Shown one piece after another: positions 1 through 13,215 of a stretch of 64,000 nt of DNA. Each line of letters starts with the position of its first letter. The first letter of the stretch is position 1. The DNA is from Actinostola sp. cb2023. Its lineage: Eukaryota > Cnidaria > Anthozoa > Actiniaria > Actinostolidae. The notes under the pieces were generated by a model. The model saw only the letters and a program-made list of their open reading frames with translations, was not told where the DNA came from and did not search any database. The position numbers and the translations under genes are program-made. The stretch lies in contig JAUJYZ010001232.1 in the NCBI GenBank assembly GCA_033675265.1, positions 1 through 64,000 on the forward strand. Direction: 5' to 3'.

Positions 1-3000
1 AAAATCGTTTTTTTTTTGAGTTCTGGGACCACTCCCCAGTATGGAATGACCTTCAAAAAGTGTTCTTTCTTTTACGAGGCAAAAACAAAGTAATTAAGAA
101 ATTCATAGCGCTTTTCTCCCACTTGTTTTTGCAATTTGTTGAGGGGAATGTTGGTTTTATGTTGTAAAATTCTATTGAAGTCTTTTGGGGGGGTTGGGGG
201 GGAAATAGGGACTTTCGGATCAGTTTTTTCCTTGTTTAGTATTCGTTTCAGTTAATATAATTGTCTTTGGGTATTCTTTAAAGCTCTTATTTCCAAAATC
301 CTTTGAAGGCACGGATTCAGCCCCGGGGCAAAAGTGGCGATTTTTTCCTTTTCGAGTATTGTTTGTCCTTGTTTCCATTAAAAGTTATTGAATGTGTTTT
401 TACTTGTCGAGAAAGTTAATAAAAAAAAACCTGCAATGGGCCCACCTCGCAAATCCAGTTCAAGTTGACCATGCGCCAACCCCTTTTTTTTTAGTTTCCC
501 TGGTTTTTTACTTTAACAGGAATGTTTGTGCAATTTTCATGTGTTACAGCGTGGAGTATATTTTTTGCCTTTCGCCAAAAGTTTTCATTCAGGAAAAAAA
601 AAAAAAGAACTATGGGTTGGGGGTTTAAAGAAGGTATTGTGGTTGTTATATCGGCGAGGGGAAGGGGGGAGTAATTCTTTATTGCGATCCGTTTTTTGGG
701 CAACGTACATATAAATATTTGGCACCTTTCATAAAGTGTAAACCTTACTTATTAACGTGTAAGAAACAACAACGTTCGGGAAAGGGAGGTCGGAAGATCT
801 TTTATCGGATCTTTACCCACCGGGGACACAAAATATCCTTCCCTCGTTCACGCAAGGGTGTCAATTGTCAAACCATGGATTGCCCGGGGGGGGGGGACTA
901 TTACGCTCATTGAGCACCTTCCTTTTGTATTTTTTGCCCGTTCACTGGGTACCTGTTTTGAAAGCGTTCTTTTCGTCGGACCCCCAGAAAAAAAGGCTTC
1001 TGTTATTTTTTAATTTGGGGGCTTTCTTTTACCAGCCCGGCATGGCGGGGGCCCCGATTTTTATGGGGATCCAGGTTCTAAAATAAAAAAAATAGTGTTT
1101 TTTAATCTTTTTTAAATCTATCCCTTGGAAAAAACATTGGCAACACGTCAGACCAAAATCGTATTCTGCACGGTTTTCGCTGGAAAAAACAGATTAGTAT
1201 TCACTGGTTATCTTTATAATCCTATTCTCTGGGAAAAACCAGAAAGGGAACAACCGTACGGGGGGAAATCTACATGTGTAAACAAGTTATTCTGGACACA
1301 ACCCGGGTTTTTCCGTCTCACTTAAGCAGTTTATTACCATCAATTAACCCTTCCTCAAAAAAACCAGTGGTTTTGAGGCATTAGGGTCTACGGGGCCGCG
1401 GCCGGGGCCTTCCCACAGCCTCGATCGACAGGCTTCTAATTTTGCCAAAAGTCTTGACAAATCTTACTTACTAAGTAGTCGGGACCAAATCTGATATATG
1501 GTCGGAGAGCAAAAATTTTCAAAAAACAAAGACGCTCAATTGAGCGTTAACCACTCGGGCTTTTTATGGACAAATTCTCCGGGGACAATGTCCAGCCTTT
1601 TGCGGTAACTTTTGGGCCCCCGCTGAGACCCTGAAAAAGCCCAATGAATGGGGGGGACAGTTGCGTGACGGAGGGGTAGGGGGACATGTAATTTGACAAT
1701 TGGTTTTAATGTGTCGGTTCATTGCGATTTGCCTCTTTGGGACTTGAAGTTTCATTGGATTCCTTTTTGACTCAAAAGGTTCAAATTGATTTGGATTTGA
1801 GGGGACGTTTCGTGTGAACATCGGCCCCCTCTTCGGGGCTTCAGACCCGAAAAACGTGCGAGTTGTTGGGGAATCGAGTTCTTCGGAAGGGGTCGTCTTT
1901 GTTTTAAGCGAGTTACGGGTTAGAAGGCAGGGTTCGAAATTTAAAACAAGGGTGGGTACTAAGAAAAAATGGGAAGGGAACAAAAGGCATTGGATTTTGG
2001 GGACTGTTTAGAATAGTTTTAATTGAATGTGAACCTTGTAGGACCACTCCAAATGGATATTTCAACCGAACAACAAAATTCTCCCTTGGTCCCCCACTTG
2101 AGGGGGCGTCTTTTCTTTCTGCTTAATAGATCCCTAAAATTCTAAGGGGGTAACGTGTATTGGATTTCGATTTGTACCTTTTTTTGTCAAAACTTCCCAC
2201 TGACCTGTTTTTTGGAGGGGCGTGGGGACCAAAAACATTTCTGTTTTACTACTAAGCGCTTAAAAACCGGTGGGCGGTATCTAAAAACTTAGATCGCGTA
2301 ATAAAAATGTTAATTGGGGGGGTGAATCAGGTTCAATTTGGAATCATACAACTGGGTCATCCGTATGAAAAGAAACCCACGGGGATTTTCGGAAACCCAT
2401 TGGGGACCTGTTCTCGCCTTTTGGCTTTGATGTAGTTTGAAGTACCGGATTTTTTACGACTTCGGGAAACCTTGGTTGATTTTTCAAACGTTTACAAAAA
2501 AAAAAAAAAAAACATTCATTCGTTGAGTTATTAAAAATTTTGGGTACCGGGGTTCCACAGTTTGGCTTAGGTTTTCGAGGGTCTCTGTTATTTGCCCATC
2601 CACAGGTTTTTGTCAATTTGACTAAAACCTTGGGAAACTTCCAATTACTGAATAAATTGGTTTGCATTCTATTTCGTAATGTTCAAAAAATTAGAAAAAC
2701 GGTTTTCATTCGCCAAAAAACAAATTAAAAAAACAGGGGGACGATACGCAGGGTTAACAAACCCCCGAAAAAAAAAAAAAAACGCATTTAGGAACTCGGG
2801 GAAAAAAAAAAAAAACGGGGGGAAGGAACTTTAGGGTGAAGTTAAAAAAAAGGAAAGATTATCGCCAACCCACAGAATTAACCAAAGAGAACCGAGGGGG
2901 AACGATTCCGATTTGCGATAATTAAACATAGAACAACTTTTAATCAGGTCTTGCGCCAATCACAAGGGAAAATGCTTATTAAAAAAAAAATTATTGTAAA

Positions 3001-6000
3001 CAAAACTTTCATTTAGACACCGTCAATGCCTAGGAAATCATCGTGGGCAAAGTCCGGACAATTGGTCGTGGAAAAAAATATTACAGGAGGCGTGGACCGG
3101 ACATGTGACATGCCCCCCCCCCAAATTATGGGACTGGGGGTCGTTTTCACTGTTTTTGGGCGTGTTGGGGGACCAACGGGGGTTTTGTTCTACTCAGGGC
3201 AAAAATAAGGGGAAAAATGTCGCATTAGGCCAAATTACCGTATAGAGATCTGTTAAACATTGTTACTTGGGAACCTAAAATCACGGCCAAGTTGAGAATG
3301 TCGAATTCCAAATGTGGGGGAAAACAAATTCCACGATTGACCGGCGGGAATCATTTGGGACTTTCGGAAGTTAGTTCGTTATTAGGGTTGCGGCAAATCA
3401 TACACTCCCGGGGGGGGGGAATCCGACTTACGCTGCGGCTGGAAAATTAACATTGAGTAGATCTTGAAGGGGACACATATTGTGACTGGAAAATAAACGG
3501 CTTTGACATTAAAAAAACACAGTTCGGGGACCACGTCTCCGTGTTATTCGAAAACGTTACCTTAAACGGATAGTAACTATAAGTGGGGATTGCATTTTGC
3601 GTTTACCCATTTACTCCAAATTAGGAATTCCCCCCCCCCCCCACGGAAAACCAAATAAAAAACGACATTTACATTTGGGTAACCAATTTCTCGACTGATT
3701 TCGTTTTCCAAATTACCAAAGCAGTAAATTATTAGGGGAAAATTTGGGATTCCACTTCTGAACAAAAAAAATCGTTTACGGGGGACCGTCTTCATTTCTA
3801 TTGTTTACCACTGTTATTGGTTGGCTGAAGGTTTACCGAGGCCACGAAAATTTTCTGTTTTTAAACTAAACCACGCGTTTACCCCCATTCAGCGGTTAAT
3901 AAAAGCGTTGGGGCGGACCCAAAACTAAACTATCTGGAAACTTTGATGGATGGCAAGGAAAACACGGTAATATTCCAAAAAAAAGTAAACCCTACTTTAA
4001 GGGTAATTGCTTTGTGTGTTGATTCCCAGAAAATTTTTTCGAAAAAGGGGACCTTGCTTCGCCCTTAGTATTTACGGGACAATCTTTGATAGTGCACTTT
4101 TTTTGAATCCTCTCCGGGATCCTTAAAAAAAAAAGGAAATTTTTCAATGTTTTTTCCTTTATAAGAGTTGATATAATGGCAGGGAAATTTTATTAATACC
4201 TCTGAGGCATTGGTTTGTCGAGGGCAAAAACTGTTAAAGTTTCTTATTTAAACCAAAACCGGTCAATGGTTTTTTTCCAACCACCCGCTTTGGCGTTCTG
4301 GGCAATTTAAAATTCAAAGCCAATCGGGTTTTTAGGATTATCTACAAATTATCAAAAAAAGCTTTATACTGGAAAAAAGCAATTGGGGGGGTTTACTCTC
4401 TAAGCTTAAAGATTTTATATTTAATAGTATTTCATATAAATTTTTTTAAATTTGTAATTATATAGAGAGGAAACAAATCTTCAGCGGACTTATCTGGTTG
4501 ACAAGCCTTTTTTTACGTTTGCATTGCTAAAAAGCCAGTTTTTAAAACATCCTTTTTTTTTGGCTTTTGAGGAAAAACAAACTTCAAAAAACGTGCTTTT
4601 TTCAAATTATTTTCATTTCATTTCATGAGATAACATCCGGCAATTGTTCGGACTGGGTACCAGGCCCAGGCTCTGTTTGGCATTTTTCCTTTTTTATTTT
4701 TGTTGGTTACCACAAGCCCACATTTTTTCGCCAAATAGAATTGTACTTGTCTTACAATCTGAGTTGGACGGTCGGCGCAAGGTTTAATTCCAAAAAAATT
4801 TTCCCAAAAAAGATCTTTCAGGGGATTGGTACAATGAGCGTAAAGGTACTCTTTACCCGAAAGATATTCGATTAAAAAAAAATCGGTTGTTTCGACTATT
4901 GCCAAAATAAAGTGGTGGGGTCTGTAACTCTTCCTCAAAAAGTGGTCTTTCCCTTTGGTCTTTCTTGTCGAAATTCCTTTTTGTTTTTTCCCCTTTGTTG
5001 AAAAAATTCTCCTTGGAAAACCACTCGGGTAGGGGCCAGGCCAGTCGTCTTACAAAAACCCTCATTAAAAATTTGAAGGAGAGTTTTCTGCTTTTATTTG
5101 ACGCCTTTTAATTTCAACAGCGGCGTTCAAATGTGATTCAAAAAAAAAAAGTAATTTTTCGTGCTAGGGGAACGTAATTTTACTTGTGAAAAAAAGGGGA
5201 ATCTCCTAGAAGTGTCTAAAAAAAAAAAAAAAAGCAAAAACCAAAACGCGGCCCTTCGGCTTTGCATCGTTAAAAGGAGAGTATGGTAAATATAATCCTT
5301 GGACCAGGAAAAAAAAGCCGTTTCACAAAACGGGATTTTACCATTTAGAACACAAGACAAACAGTTTACGAAGGAGGCGGGTCATAAAAACGGTTTGGTT
5401 TTGCTGGGAGGGGATTGGACACAAAAAAACTGTTTCCTATTGAATTCCAGGTAATTTCCCAGGCCAGACAAAAAACCAATTCCCCCAACCCCCCCACCCC
5501 CCCCCCCGAAAAAAAAAAAAACCAGGGTTTTTCCCATTGAATACTTGTTTTTTTTTCCGAACCCAAAAAATTTCAAAAAACAAAAAAAAAAAAACGTTTC
5601 CCAAGATTACTTTTTTTTTTTTTCCGGAAAACCAAAAAAAAAAACAACGTTTTCAAAACCAGATTACCCCAATATAAGAGAGGGCTGGAAAGGTGCATTT
5701 GTTTCAATTCTGGAAGACATAACACAAAATAAAAAATAACTTTTTGATCAGGGTGCGTTTCAATATTGGAGGAACCAAAAAAAAAACGTCCTTCCCCATT
5801 GGGTCAGGTGTTTTTTTAGGGATATTGGAGAAAAACCAAAAAAAAAACGTTTTCCAAAGTGTTTTCGGATTATGGAGCAAAACCAAAAACAAAACCCAAC
5901 CAAACAAAGATTTTTAGCTTTCATTTTGCCCAGCTTAATAAGTTTAATCTGGCGTATCTTATATCCCCCCCCCCCAAAAAAAACAGGGGCATTAGAACCG

Positions 6001-7832
6001 GCGGAAGGTCTTGATTGAAACAAGTTCTAAATTGAAGCCAGAGGGGGTTCCTTTTCAGCGTATGTCACGCACTCCTATAAATCTTCAGAGATTTAACTTC
6101 GATGTCATTTCCAGCAAAAAAAAAAAAGCTACTTTGTAAAACCTCTCAAGAACCTATTGGCTTGAATTCCCAGCTGAAAACAGATTGACGTTGACATATC
6201 CGCTCATGAAACATATGCCGTTGGTGGGTAAAAGCCAACAATTTCTCACAATGCAGCATAGCCAAAAAAACAATCAAGGGCATTCTGTTGTCGTTTTGGA
6301 TAAGCCTCGTGTTATATTTACCTGTTTTGAAACAATGGCCTTTCGGAAAAAGGGAAGCCCGATGTTAATATTATAAAACAATTTGGTGGGGCCTTTTTTC
6401 TTGGTTTTTTTTTAATGTTTGTTGAGTTCAAAAAAAAATCGAAAAAAAAAAAAAAGTATTGGCATTTACGTATTTGATCGTAAGCGAGTTTCAAGATTTA
6501 CCTCGGGGCAAGGAGATTAAGGGGAAAAAAAAAACCAAAAACGGACACACAGGTACTTTCAAGTCGGAAGGATTTTGAAATCTTAGTTTGAAAGGGCCAA
6601 GGGTAAGATTTCCTTTCAAGCTAATTAAATACCGGTACTTCAGGATTCTAGATTTGACCTCCGTTTCGACTGGGTGGGGATATAGAATAGTGTGGTTAGA
6701 AAGGTAAGGGGAAGGCCTCGGCCTTGGTTAAAAATTATTATGGAACAAAAACGCTCCAAAAAACCGTAGGGGGTGCGTTATTCAGGGATTGCATTCTTGG
6801 ATGCCGATTGTTTGCAACGACCCTCAAAGGGGGTAACCGATCATGTAACCGTCCTTGGACACCCGGGGGGAACAACATTTGAGGTTTCTCCCCCTAGTCA
6901 CTCAAAACTGTTCACTGATTGGTACGTTCATGGTACGTCTTGAGGTTGAAAAGATTAGATTGTTCTGGACGAAGGGCATGGATTGTTCGGAAAAAAATAG
7001 TGCCAACTTGAAGCCTTGCAATAAAAAAACAGTCGAGCATCAGTTTTTCGGAAATGTGTTTCATTTTATTTCAATATACCTTTTCATGATGGATGGGGTT
7101 ATTTTCTATTGCCACCTGATGGCATGCCGTCCATGAAAAAAAAAAAAAATTTTCAGAAGGGGGGGTGAAAATCGGGGGGACAAGAGGGAGGAAAGTGGGG
7201 GGGGGGGACAAAAGATCAAATTCCCGATCGAAAAAAAATCCGTACCTTAAAAAAACAAACTTACATCAAGCAAAGGGGCGAGCACGGTTTTCAATTGTCT
7301 TGAAAAATTCCGTGTCTTTTCCAGAAGTATTTTATTCCCAAGTTTTATCGACTTTCCTTGGTGGGAGGTCCCATTTACAATCTATTAAGTCGGACTTCAT
7401 TTTAGGAACTTGGCCGGGACCCGCTGGTAGCGCTATTTTTTTAAACAAAGAATTTTCCACGCTTTCAAAAACAGGTCAGGGAAAAACGGGGCAAAAAAAC
7501 ATTTTTACAATGACCTAAATCTAGGCCTAACGTCCTTGATTTTAGGGTGGAATTCTATTTACAGGGACAAGAGTAAGACCTTCTCCTAGTTGTGTTGCGA
7601 AGTTGGGGGGGGGGGTGGGGGGACGAGTGGAGGGAACCAACATAACATTTTACAAAAAAACACATAGGGGGCCCCGTTTACTCCCCCTCGTCCGGCAAAA
7701 AAAACCAAACCTGTCCAGTTTTTCAATTGGTCAGATCCCTCCTTCCCACGGCCAAAAAACTGACATTTTTCCCTTGTCATAAAGGCCCGAGTTGTTTACG
7801 CTCATTTGAACGGGGCCGGTCTTGTTTACCTT
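1..7832. other. Low-quality-looking block with inflated homopolymers; degraded copies of local repeats
   Basis: This block has far more A, T, G and C runs of 6-18 bases than the rest of the window, and no open frame in it resembles a protein. Parts align by eye, with many indels, to clean repeats elsewhere. About 850-1000 matches 43050-43130. About 1530-1700 matches 43215-43320. About 2100-2230 matches 43755-43830. About 7700-7830 matches 9060-9170. The differences are mostly run-length changes, which suggests unpolished long-read or misassembled sequence over HINE-type repeats. The short frames here are not genes. Confidence 0.65.
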
Positions 7833-9166
7833 TCGGGGTGGCCCTTCCGAAAAGGAAGGCCCGAGTTAGGAAAATTTTACACTTTCTTTTTTTTTTTTAT
7901 TTTTTATTTTTTATTTATTTTTTCCAGGTCGAAGGGACATGGGGACCCAAAAAAAAAATGCGAAGAATGCGGAGTATTTGATCACTATTCGGAGTTTGCA
8001 AAGATGTTATCATCCATAGGGATCTTTCAAGCTATTTAAGTTTCAGGATGTTTGATAGTTGATCATTCCACGATGAAAGCTAAGGCGCGTTTGCTTTTGT
8101 TAATAAAATGAAACGACATCTCTTTCAGAGTGGGCCCACCACGGGGAATCAGCCGTATGCTTTTGTCTTTTGTGAAATGAGCCTGTTTAAAGCCCGTGTT
8201 TTATCGGCTGTTTTGTTCTATAACGCCTTTCCACGAACTCGAAACTCATATCCACAAAAATGAATTGAAAAAAGCAAATGAACATGACCTCGCTATGCGA
8301 TGTTTGTTGCTTAATTGTAATATTACGTGTACAGTTTATGTCCTTGAGTATTTTATAATTAAACTCACGACCAGCGATGGTAGCAACATTCTATTGACAG
8401 AAAGCTATATGTACAGAAGTCATGCAAACAATCGAACCAGTCGAGTTATTTTCAGTAACTCACGATGGATGTTTATTTTATTCCACGTTTGAAAAAATTC
8501 GTGTTCTTTTCAGTAAGATGACAGTTTGTAAAGTTGATCCTTATCTGAGTCATACAACATCTATTAGGCGACCTAATTTTAGAACCGTTGATTTAAAACC
8601 GAATTTCCCACGCTCAAAAAAAAGGTCAGTGAACGGCAAAAATACAATCGAAATCAAAAACGTTCCTTAGATTTTAGGGATCTATTACAGAAGAAGGGAC
8701 GCTCAATGACGAGGGAGGATTGGAATCTGTGTCTGACTCATAGATAAAAGATCTCCGCGGGACTCTCTTGTATATAATTAAACTCACGACCAACGGGCCG
8801 CCGGTCATTGTATAACTCCATCTATTGACAGAAAGCTATATGTAACAGAAGTCATGCAAAACAGTCGAGCCAGTCGAGTTTTTTCAGTAACTCATGATGG
8901 ATGTTTATTTTATTCCACGTTTGAAAAATTCAGAAGGAAAAAGGAATCGTAAAAATCGTACTTCAAATAACCTACATCAAAGCATTTTAAGGAAAGCAAG
9001 GTCAATAGTTCGTAAATCGAGATCGGTATAGCCCCTTCATCTGGCAGGGACATATAGTCTCCCTCGTCACGCAACTGTCAGTCATTGTCAGGTCTCTCCT
9101 CACGCAAAAAAACTGACATTGTCCCCTTTTCATAAGCCCGAGTGTACGCTCATTGAGCGTCTTGTT
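7833..9166 (+). mobile_element. Non-autonomous Helentron-like element (HINE), copy 1
   Basis: The left end is a blurred version of the GC-rich palindrome that starts other copies (ACTCGGGC, TTCCGAAGGAA, CCCGAGTT). The right end is GCCCGAGT, then the hairpin ACGCTCATTGAGCGT, then CTTGTT. The interior (8040-9165) is a clear inverted copy of 43220-44170, including the GTGGGCCCAC block. It has no coding capacity. The layout (subterminal inverted repeats, 3' hairpin, no obvious target duplication) is that described for Helentron-derived HINEs. The remains of another copy's 3' end lie just upstream at about 7787-7827. Confidence 0.6.
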
Positions 9167-9414
9167 TATAAACAACTCAGTCTTTCAAATCCCTGTTAAT
9201 TTACTCGGACATTTCCGGAGGAAGTGACCCGAGTTAGAAAAATGCGCTTTCTTATAATATATTTTTTATTTTTCATTGTACACAAAATGCGATGAATGAA
9301 TGTGATCGTATCGGGTCAGGAATGTCTGTTTCAGGGTTTCGATTGGCTGAAAACGGGGGCGATGATATCTGAACGCCTAATGAAGTAATTATATACTAAA
9401 CGGGTCAAATAGTT

Positions 9415-9650
9415 TCCGAGCGTATAACATAAACTTTATTAACGTGTCATGACTTCTAGCCCTACCACAAGTGGTACACTAATCGGGGACACTTAATTTA
9501 AGACATAATTACATTTACAAATAGATATATAAAAAGGAAATATTTATGTATATATATATAAATATGAAATGAAAATAAAATTATTAGACAATGTGTAACA
9601 TGTGTATAGATTTAAAGCTGAAATGGTGATGGAATAATTACATATGTTTT
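9415..9650 (-). mobile_element. LINE 3' end fragment (non-coding)
   Basis: The stretch beginning CTTTATTAACGTGTCA and running through an ACAAGTGGTACACTAAT motif to GGGGACAC matches the 3' region of the LINE at 15643-16210 (AACGTGTCA, ACACAAGTGTAAACTAAT, GAGGACAC). No reading frame survives. It interrupts the HINE around it: the same HINE stretch near 57200 lacks it. Confidence 0.45.
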
Positions 9651-10475
9651 AATTATAGATTGTTATCATTAAGTTTAATTTAATTATTGCATAACTTGCA
9701 GTTAGTGCATGAGCCGTTAGAGTTTGATGAGGCTAGATATCAAACTAAATCCGAAGTATTGTTCGCTCTAAGGTCATCGTTAATAGAAGTGCTAAACTCA
9801 TCGTTCCACGACGGCTACCGACTAGAAGTGCTGTGTAGAAGCTCGTGCTGTATCGAGAGAGAAAGCGTTGGTTTTAACAAATCAAAATGAAACTGAAAAG
9901 CAAATCCAAATGAACTCCTCAAAAAACTATCATGATCTCGCTATGCCATGTTCTGCCAATGGTGTGTGTCCGTGAGCAAGAGATAGAGATCTGCGAATCG
10001 TCGACGTTTCGTCTCAGTGAAATACATACTTAGGACGTATATTCATGCTTAGTTAACAAATAGAACAGCTTCATCTGTGCCTCCGTTCAGTTATAAAGCA
10101 CTTAGGAAGTAACGATAGCACGAGAGAAGTGTAGGGAGAAACACAAGCCGTAGGCGAGATATCAATATTTGACTTTAACAACACTGAAATCGTGGCGAGC
10201 GAAAGTAATTATCACAGGAGGCTTTTTTTGGAAGCGTGGTACTCGGCGCACCCACGATCGCAACGCTGGAAATGACTTACATTAGCATTCCAGATGTTTT
10301 ACCGCGCGATAGAACTGAACACTGGCACGAGCCACGCGCTCTCGTAGTATTTTTTGAAATATATCCGCGCGCAGTTTCTTACTATCCAAACTGATGAAGA
10401 CTGTTTGATTTACAGTCGAAACGTCTGAATAAAAAAGCTAAAGTCAGAGACAAAAGTATATCTTTAATTTAAAAA

Positions 10476-10800
10476 CCTTGGGGTTAGGTTTAGGGTTAGT
10501 ATTAGGGAAGACTTTATATAGTAATCAAGTACCTTGGGGTTAGGTTTAGGGTTAGTATTAGGGAAGACTTTATAGTAATCAAGTACCTTGGGGTTAAGGT
10601 TTAGGGTTAGTATTAGGGAAGACTTTATAGTAATCAAGTACCTTGGGGTTAGGTTTAGGGTTAGTATTAGGGAAGACTTTATAGTAATCAAAAGTACCTT
10701 GGGGTTAGGTTTAGGGTTAGTATTGGGGAAGACTATATAGTAAATCAAGTACCTTGGGGTTAGGTTTAGGAGTTAGTATTAAGACTTTATGTTAGGTTTA
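10476..10800 (+). repeat. 55-bp tandem repeat with telomere-like TTAGGG motifs, about 6 copies
   Basis: The word CCTTGGGGTTAGGTTTAGGG starts at 10476, 10532, 10586, 10641, 10697 and 10752, a period of 54-56 bp. Each unit has several degenerate TTAGGG words followed by an AT-rich AAGACTTTATAGTAATCAAG part. It is an interstitial minisatellite and not a telomere, because the hexamers are broken by a fixed unique spacer. The minus-strand frame at 10464-10748 is a repeat artefact. Confidence 0.8.
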
Positions 10801-10844
10801 GGTTTATTAATAATGTGCAATGCATTACTAACAACGAAATCTTG

Positions 10845-10935
10845 GATGGTCAAGTGGTTAAGGTCTTGGGATAGCAAGCCAAAGGTAAGAGGTTCAAGTA
10901 CCAGTCAGATACGATATTTTATTAAAAAAAAAAAA
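10845..10935 (+). mobile_element. tRNA-derived SINE (head plus A-tail)
   Basis: It has a box A-like TGGTCAAGTGGTTAAGG and, about 40 bp on, a box B-like GGTTCAAGTACC, spaced as in a tRNA gene. A CTTGGGATAGCAAGCC segment sits where the anticodon arm would be. A run of about 12 A follows. Pairing of the acceptor stem is not convincing, so a SINE head is likelier than a working tRNA gene. Confidence 0.5.
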
Positions 10936-10967
10936 GCTAATTAGATATTAGTTGTAGATATAGTTAG

Positions 10968-10991
10968 GACAGACAGACAGACAGACAGTTA
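10968..10991 (+). repeat. (GACA)n microsatellite
   Basis: About six GACA units, followed by a purine-rich GAGAGGGGAGAAGATAG stretch, sit between the SINE tail and the HINE right end. Confidence 0.85.
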
Positions 10992-11329
10992 GGTAGATGA
11001 GAGGGGAGAAGATAGCTAGATAGAGAGAAGGGAGTGAGGTCAAAAATATTTAGTTTCTTTTTGAGGACCCCCCTAAAATTCCAAATCAATTTAAATTGAA
11101 CCAGTTTAATATTTCAATTGAACTGGTTTAATTTTAAATTGAACCAAGGAATCATTTTGAACTACAACATATACGCTCATTGAGCGTCTTGTTTACATAT
11201 AACTTAGTTAAATTATAAAAACATACTTGGCGCCACAACGTCTCCTTCAAGTGTTTCTCATCTTGCAGACCAAAATGCAACAGTGAGTCACAACGCGCTC
11301 CTCAATCTCTTTTTTCACTTCTTAGCTTT

Positions 11330-12937
<1,608 letters not shown>

Positions 12938-13215
12938 AATAACAATTTTTAATAGGAATTGGACAAGAAACCCACATATGTGTACCCTTGTATGAGAAAA
13001 ATGCCAGCTGGTCTAATATGTTAGGGAAAATAATATACATGTACCTATACATGTACCAATATACATGTACCATAAAATAAAACAGCAGATAAGCCGCTCT
13101 CTGCATATACGCTTTGGCAGCTCATATTTTTTGAAACACAGGATTTTGAAAGCAATAATGGTCTCGATGGTACATACTTCATCAAACTTTCCAACATTGA
13201 AGAAACCCACCGACA

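Larger units (their letters stand above)
9203..11193 (+). mobile_element. Non-autonomous Helentron-like element (HINE), copy 2, with nested insertions
   Basis: It begins ACTCGGAC with a palindrome closing at CCCGAGTT and ends with the hairpin ACGCTCATTGAGCGT plus CTTGTT. Blocks 9203-9413 and 9735-9860 match 57004-57310 in the same orientation, so both belong to one family. Between and after them are a LINE tail, a 55-bp tandem repeat, a tRNA-derived SINE and simple repeats. The right end abuts DNA that flanks the zinc-finger pseudogene, as judged from the paralogous flank near 59210. The 67-aa frame at 9687-9890 is a by-product and is not called a gene. Confidence 0.55.

Noticed and set aside
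392..7981. Many open frames of 60-140 codons on both strands in the first 8 kb
   Set aside because: They overlap each other, have homopolymer-driven residues (poly-F, poly-K, poly-P), show no domains, and the DNA is a corrupted repeat.
10476..10800. Telomere or chromosome end
   Set aside because: TTAGGG words are degenerate, interrupted by a fixed 30-bp spacer, and embedded between other repeats.
10845..10935. Functional tRNA gene
   Set aside because: Box-like words are present, but acceptor pairing is poor and an A-tail follows; a SINE is likelier.
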